Shown: positions 23,549 to 27,160 of the stretch, piece by piece | Position numbering within the stretch: the first letter of the stretch is position 1 | How the letters are laid out: each line of letters starts with the position of its first letter | Virus record (IMG/VR): IMGVR_UViG_3300013131_000209 | Span: 1-27,160 of that record | Reading direction: 5' to 3' (one strand) | Origin: a virus | DNA: 27,160 nt | Notes under the pieces: generated by a model | What the model was told of the DNA's origin: nothing | Databases searched by the model: none | Seen by the model: only the letters and a program-made list of their open reading frames with translations | Program-made: the position numbers and the translations under genes

Positions 23549-25914
23549 TGAGACAAGGCGTCGTTAAGAGCAATGGTCGCAAGGAAGAGATCAAGTTCGA
23601 CAAGATCACGCAGCGGATCAAGCGACAGTGCAAGGACCTCGACGGCGATTACGTCGTTCCCACCGAGGTGACCCGACGGGTGGCTGAGTCTGTCGTCGAC
23701 GGCATCACCACCGCGGAGATCGACACCCTGATCTCACAGGAGGCGGCCCGGATGGTGACCATCCACCCGGACTACTCCCGGCTGGCAGCCCGGATCCTCG
23801 TCACCCGCTGGCAGAAGACCATCCCCTCCAGCTTCTGTGATAACGTCGGTCGGCTCTACGACAACGTCGATCCAGTCACCGGGCGTCACTCGCCCCTCGT
23901 CTCGTCCGAGCTGGTCGAATTTGCCAGCAATCCCAAGCTGTCCGAGCACATCGACCGCGCGATCGTCCACGAGAGGGACAAGAACTTCGACTACTTCGGC
24001 CTCACCACCCTGGCCAAGGGCTACCTGAAGTCGATCGACGGCCAGCCGGCCGAGACCCCGCAGTTCATGTGGATGCGGGTGGCCCTGGGCATCCACGGCG
24101 ACGACCTCGAGTCGGTGCTCCAGTGCTACGAGGGATTGAGCACCGGTCGCTACATCCACGCCACTCCCACCTTATTTAACGCCGGCACTCCTCGGCCGCA
24201 GATGGCGAGCTGCTTTCTCCAGAGCCTCGCCGAGGACTCCATCGACGGCATCTTCAGCACCTACAAGCAGACCGCCCACATCTCCAAGTGGGCCGGTGGC
24301 ATCGGACTCCACATCCACAACCTCCGGGCCAAGGGCAGCCTCATCTCGGGCACTGGCGGCGAGTCCGAGGGTGTGGTGCCTATGATCAAGGTCCTCAATG
24401 AGATCGCCCGCTACGTGAACCAGGGTGGCAAGCGCAAGGGCGCCTTCGCAGTCTACCTCGAGCCCTGGCACTCCGATGTCGAAGAGTTCCTCGACATGAA
24501 GAAGAATCACGGTAAGGAAGAGCTCCGCGCGCGCGACCTATTCTATGCTCTCTGGATTCCAGACCTCTTCATGCAGAGGGTGCAGGAGGATGGCATGTGG
24601 TCGCTGATGTGCCCTCATGCCTCACCAGGACTTTCGGACGTCTGGGGTGAGGAGTTCAACACCCTATACACGAAGTATGAATCTGAGGGCCGGTACGTGC
24701 GGCAGGTGAAGGCTCGGGACCTCTGGATCAAGGTGGTCACGGCACAGATCGAGACCGGCGTCCCCTACATCCTCTACAAGGACTCGGCCAACCGCAAGTC
24801 CAACCAGCAGAACCTGGGCACGATCAAGTCCTCCAACCTGTGCACCGAGATCATCGAGTACAGCTCACCGGAGGAGACGGCCGTCTGTAACCTGGCCTCC
24901 ATCGCCCTCTCCAGTTTCATCCACGAGGGCGCCTTCGACTTCGACGCCCTCCGCAAGACCGCGAGCGAGGTGACGAGGAACCTAAACCGGGTCATCGACA
25001 GGAACTTCTATCCTGTCGAGGAGGCCCACGTCTCCAACATGCGCCACCGCCCCATCGGCATCGGGGTCCAAGCCCTGGCCGATGCGTACGCAATGATGGG
25101 CATGGACTTCGACTCGCCTGAGGCCGTCGAGCTCAACAAGCGCATCTTCGCCACCATCTACTACGGGGCCCTGGAGGCCTCCTGCGACCTCGCGAAGCAG
25201 GATGGGCCTTATACCACATACGACGGAAGTCCGGCCTCCAAGGGCCAGCTCCAGTTCGACCTGTGGGGCGTCCAGCCGCATGAGAGCCTGGACTGGGAGC
25301 GCTTGAAGAAGAAGATCGCCCGGCACGGTCTCCGCAACTCCCTCCTCCTGGCCCCGATGCCAACGGCCTCCACCTCGCAGATCCTCGGCAACAACGAGTG
25401 CTTCGAGCCCTTCACTTCGAATCTCTACGTCCGCCGGGTCCTCTCGGGCGAGTTCGTGGTCGTCAACAAACACCTCGTCAACGACCTGATCAAGCTCGGG
25501 CTCTGGGGTGAGGACATGAAGAACGAGATCGTGCGCCATGGTGGCTCCATCCAGGGAATCGACGATATTCCGTCTGTGGTGCGGAGCCGGTACAAGACGG
25601 TCTGGGAGATGTCGATGCGTCCCATCATTGACCAGGCCGCCGACCGCGGCGCCTACATCTGCCAGTCCCAGTCCATGAACCTCTTCATCGCCTCCCCCAA
25701 CGTGGGCGCCGTCAATTCCATGCACTTCTACGCGTGGCAGAAGGGCCTGAAGACCGGCATGTACTACCTCCGCTCAAAGCCGGCCTCGGCTGCGAAAGCC
25801 ATCACTGTGGAGGAGAAGCGGGTCGAGGCTCCAGTCCCAGATGTGGACCAGGACCAGGCTGCCCTAGTGTGTTCTCTGGAAAATCCAGAGGCTTGTGAAA
25901 TGTGTGGTTCTTGA
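23548..25914 (+). CDS. nrdA: Ribonucleotide reductase large subunit, class Ia NrdA
   Basis: Start ATG 23548 overlaps the nrdB stop and has GGAG upstream; the in-frame ATG at 23530 would lie inside nrdB. The 788-residue product has an N-terminal ATP-cone (VVKSNGRKEEIKFDKI, residues 5-90), active-site Cys222 (ASCFLQ) and Cys447 (AVCNLAS) as the redox pair, the radical chain in SSNLCTEI (Asn430, Cys432, Glu434), PMPTASTSQILGNNE near 610 and the C-terminal shuttle pair CEMCGS (Cys783, Cys786). It reduces ribonucleoside diphosphates. The ATP-cone, possibly still functional, suggests dATP feedback control. It is co-transcribed with nrdB and no intein is found at the usual RNR sites. Confidence 0.96.
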   Translation: MRQGVVKSNGRKEEIKFDKITQRIKRQCKDLDGDYVVPTEVTRRVAESVVDGITTAEIDTLISQEAARMVTIHPDYSRLAARILVTRWQKTIPSSFCDNVGRLYDNVDPVTGRHSPLVSSELVEFASNPKLSEHIDRAIVHERDKNFDYFGLTTLAKGYLKSIDGQPAETPQFMWMRVALGIHGDDLESVLQCYEGLSTGRYIHATPTLFNAGTPRPQMASCFLQSLAEDSIDGIFSTYKQTAHISKWAGGIGLHIHNLRAKGSLISGTGGESEGVVPMIKVLNEIARYVNQGGKRKGAFAVYLEPWHSDVEEFLDMKKNHGKEELRARDLFYALWIPDLFMQRVQEDGMWSLMCPHASPGLSDVWGEEFNTLYTKYESEGRYVRQVKARDLWIKVVTAQIETGVPYILYKDSANRKSNQQNLGTIKSSNLCTEIIEYSSPEETAVCNLASIALSSFIHEGAFDFDALRKTASEVTRNLNRVIDRNFYPVEEAHVSNMRHRPIGIGVQALADAYAMMGMDFDSPEAVELNKRIFATIYYGALEASCDLAKQDGPYTTYDGSPASKGQLQFDLWGVQPHESLDWERLKKKIARHGLRNSLLLAPMPTASTSQILGNNECFEPFTSNLYVRRVLSGEFVVVNKHLVNDLIKLGLWGEDMKNEIVRHGGSIQGIDDIPSVVRSRYKTVWEMSMRPIIDQAADRGAYICQSQSMNLFIASPNVGAVNSMHFYAWQKGLKTGMYYLRSKPASAAKAITVEEKRVEAPVPDVDQDQAALVCSLENPEACEMCGS

Positions 25915-25928
25915 AAGGAGACTCGTGA

Positions 25929-26531
25929 ATGAAGTGGACAACCAAGGTATCCCCCCTGCTCAAGGAGTTCGAGCTCAGAAAGAGCCCCATTATTGTTCGA
26001 GTGAACAAGTTCGATGAGGAGTCTGCGCTCAAGTTTGACCAGGAGATCGCACAGGCACACAACACCGGACAGAAGGTGATTCCGGTGGTCATTGACTCCT
26101 ATGGAGGGCAGGTCTACTCTCTCATGGCGATGATCTCGTCTATAAAAAATGCTGAGCTTCCTGTGGCCACGATCGTCGAGGGCAAGGCAATGTCCTGTGG
26201 AGCCATCCTCACCACCTTTGGAACTGAGGGCATGCGGTTCATGGATCCCAACGCATCGATCATGATCCATGATGTATCCTCAGGCGACTTCGGCAAGATC
26301 GAGGAGCTCAAGTCCTCTGTAGGTGAGGCCGATCGGCTGAACGATATCGTCTACAAGATGATGGCCCGAAACTGTGGCAAGAAGGAAGACTACTTCCTGA
26401 AAATTGTCGACCAGAAGAAGCATGCCGACTGGTTCATGGGTGCGGAAGAGGCCTTGAAGCACAACATCGTAAACCAGCTGCGAGTGCCTAAGTTCAATAT
26501 TGACGTTTCAGTTTCGATCGAATTTGAGTGA
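25929..26531 (+). CDS. clpP: ClpP-family serine protease
   Basis: This 200-residue protein has the ClpP triad: Ser89 in KAMSCGA, His114 in IMIHDVS (25 residues later, the spacing of E. coli Ser97/His122) and Asp167 in HADWFMGAEEAL. IDSYGGQV matches the oxyanion-loop Gly pair. No ClpX-like gene is nearby, so it may work with the host ATPase or alone. It could be a virion-processing protease, since it is followed by a virion gene and four proteins here carry (L/I)-x-E sites, but T4-type cutting is by an unrelated family and this is a guess. AAGGAG before the ATG and a 14-base gap put it in the nrd operon. Confidence 0.88.
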   Translation: MKWTTKVSPLLKEFELRKSPIIVRVNKFDEESALKFDQEIAQAHNTGQKVIPVVIDSYGGQVYSLMAMISSIKNAELPVATIVEGKAMSCGAILTTFGTEGMRFMDPNASIMIHDVSSGDFGKIEELKSSVGEADRLNDIVYKMMARNCGKKEDYFLKIVDQKKHADWFMGAEEALKHNIVNQLRVPKFNIDVSVSIEFE

Positions 26532-26580
26532 TCGAGGTCCTGTGCCTTGAGCTCTCGTTTATTCCTCCTTGAGGGAGTGT

Positions 26581-26589
26581 AATATTTAG
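26581..26589 (+). promoter_or_regulatory. Candidate late-promoter box AATATTTAG before the fibre-like gene
   Basis: Fourth copy of AATATTTAG, in the 77-base gap after clpP and 28 bases before the GTG start of a virion gene. This is where transcription would have to change from nucleotide-metabolism genes to late genes, which is a good place for a late promoter. The gap also has CTCTCG (26552-26557) and CGAGAG (26591-26596), which could pair around the box. Confidence 0.35.
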
Positions 26590-26608
26590 GCGAGAGATTT
26601 AGGATATT

Positions 26609-27160
26609 GTGACAGCGGTCAGGATACTGGAACCATCAGGTTCGAATGGTTCCATACAGTTTGCCGTCGATGGAGACTTCAGCTCCAGCGATAATCTCGT
26701 ATTTATCACTGGCAGTGAGCGCCTGGGGATCGGGACCCCTGCTCCTGCAGCCAAGCTCCACGTCTCAGGAGGGACGATATTTGGAGGAGTCGCAGCAGAT
26801 CTGCACCAGTTTACTGGCAGTGCCCAATTCTCATCTGGGCTCTCAGGATCTCTCACGCGGCTTGTCGATGGCCGTTCGTATCTGGTCGCCGGTGCCAATG
26901 TCACGATCGTCTCTGAGTCAAATGGACAGATTACGATATCATCGACTGGTGGGGGTGGTAGCAATTCTACTTGCGGCGTCTATTGGGAATCGAGCGCGCC
27001 TGGTGTCATATCGACGACAGGCTCTGTTGCCCTAGGGGGTGGCGCAGCGCCATCACAGCTCTGGGTCAATGGAATCAACCTCACCCCCATTAGCGGGGCG
27101 CTGGTGGTCCCAGGCTCGACGCTGACAGACAGCATTCTCTTGAACCTGAGCGGTGCGCTC
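26609..27160 (+). CDS. Tail-fibre-like virion protein (N-terminal 184 codons, runs off the window)
   Basis: The frame is open from GTG 26609 to the end of the window. ERLGIGTPAPAAKLHVSG (residues 39-56) is the short beta-helical fibre motif common in phage tail fibres. LTRLVDGRSYLVAGANV with the following QITIS is a repeat type frequent in fibres and decoration proteins of marine phages. It is rich in Gly, Ser and Thr and has a Gly4 linker near residue 116. Its C-terminus, where a trimerisation or self-cleaving domain might be, is not in the window. TTTAGGA lies 5 bases before the GTG. Another reading frame (26646-27035) is a shadow of this one. Confidence 0.75.
   Translation, partial: MTAVRILEPSGSNGSIQFAVDGDFSSSDNLVFITGSERLGIGTPAPAAKLHVSGGTIFGGVAADLHQFTGSAQFSSGLSGSLTRLVDGRSYLVAGANVTIVSESNGQITISSTGGGGSNSTCGVYWESSAPGVISTTGSVALGGGAAPSQLWVNGINLTPISGALVVPGSTLTDSILLNLSGAL

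Noticed and set aside
24982-25725. Antisense frame of 247 codons within nrdA
   Set aside because: It is a shadow of GC-biased third positions in nrdA, and the composition (Val/Asp/Gly/His-rich) is typical of such frames.
1-27160. CRISPR array, tRNA genes, integrase or attachment sites
   Set aside because: None was seen by eye: no spaced direct repeats, no cloverleaf-like segments in the few short gaps, and no recombinase gene. Every gap between genes is shorter than 110 bases.

Overview
The window reads as part of a large, strictly lytic-type myovirus genome of the T4 superfamily. The evidence is a baseplate/tail-tape-measure block beside a T4-style replication block (gp32-like ssDNA-binding protein, UvsX recombinase, FEN-type exonuclease, gp41-type helicase, class Ia NrdA/NrdB). 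All genes are on the + strand, packed tightly with many ATGA/TGATG overlaps, and there is no integrase, repressor or tRNA. The host cannot be read from the sequence. Gene content and the fractured uvsX suggest an uncultured aquatic phage (inference). The polymerase is a small family A enzyme rather than the family B gp43 of T4 itself, so this is a distant relative.

Layout. 1-1112: end of a gp26-like baseplate gene, a gp51-like small protein and two small unknowns. 1177-13861: a 1627-residue tape measure, a small coupled protein, a 1199-residue baseplate/tube-like protein, a LysM-like baseplate protein and a 1183-residue hub-like protein. 13918-16573: polymerase domain only, a small unknown, a degenerate HD-domain protein and a small acidic protein. 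16678-22566: SSB, a strong terminator, fractured uvsX, FEN-type exonuclease and replicative helicase. 22577-26531: NrdB, NrdA and a ClpP-type protease. 26609-end: a tail-fibre-like virion protein that runs off the window.

The most interesting system is uvsX (17632-20212). The recombinase is broken into two genes. The first ends with only 14 residues of an intein N-part (Cys start) and a stop. The second begins with the rest of the intein (ending His-Asn, followed by Thr) and continues into the recombinase C-terminus. Between them sits a free-standing Vsr-like homing endonuclease with NUMOD3-like repeats. Its ribosome-binding site and the A of its start codon lie in the 3' arm of a near-perfect 19-bp hairpin, and the loop of that hairpin carries a late-promoter-like TATATTTA box. 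This is the logic known for T4 I-TevI, here apparently controlling a mobile gene that split an intein. Deleting 18373-19258 in silico restores one continuous uvsX reading frame with an intact intein.

Other points to follow up: an N-terminal motif ending in (L/I)-x-E shared by four otherwise unrelated small proteins, resembling T4 capsid-targeting/prohead-cleavage peptides; a strand-specific ATATTTAG box near virion genes; an exonuclease-less family A polymerase with Ile at the Phe762 position and HDA in place of HDE; and inverted repeats that abut start codons. All residue assignments were made by eye from motifs. No database search was run.
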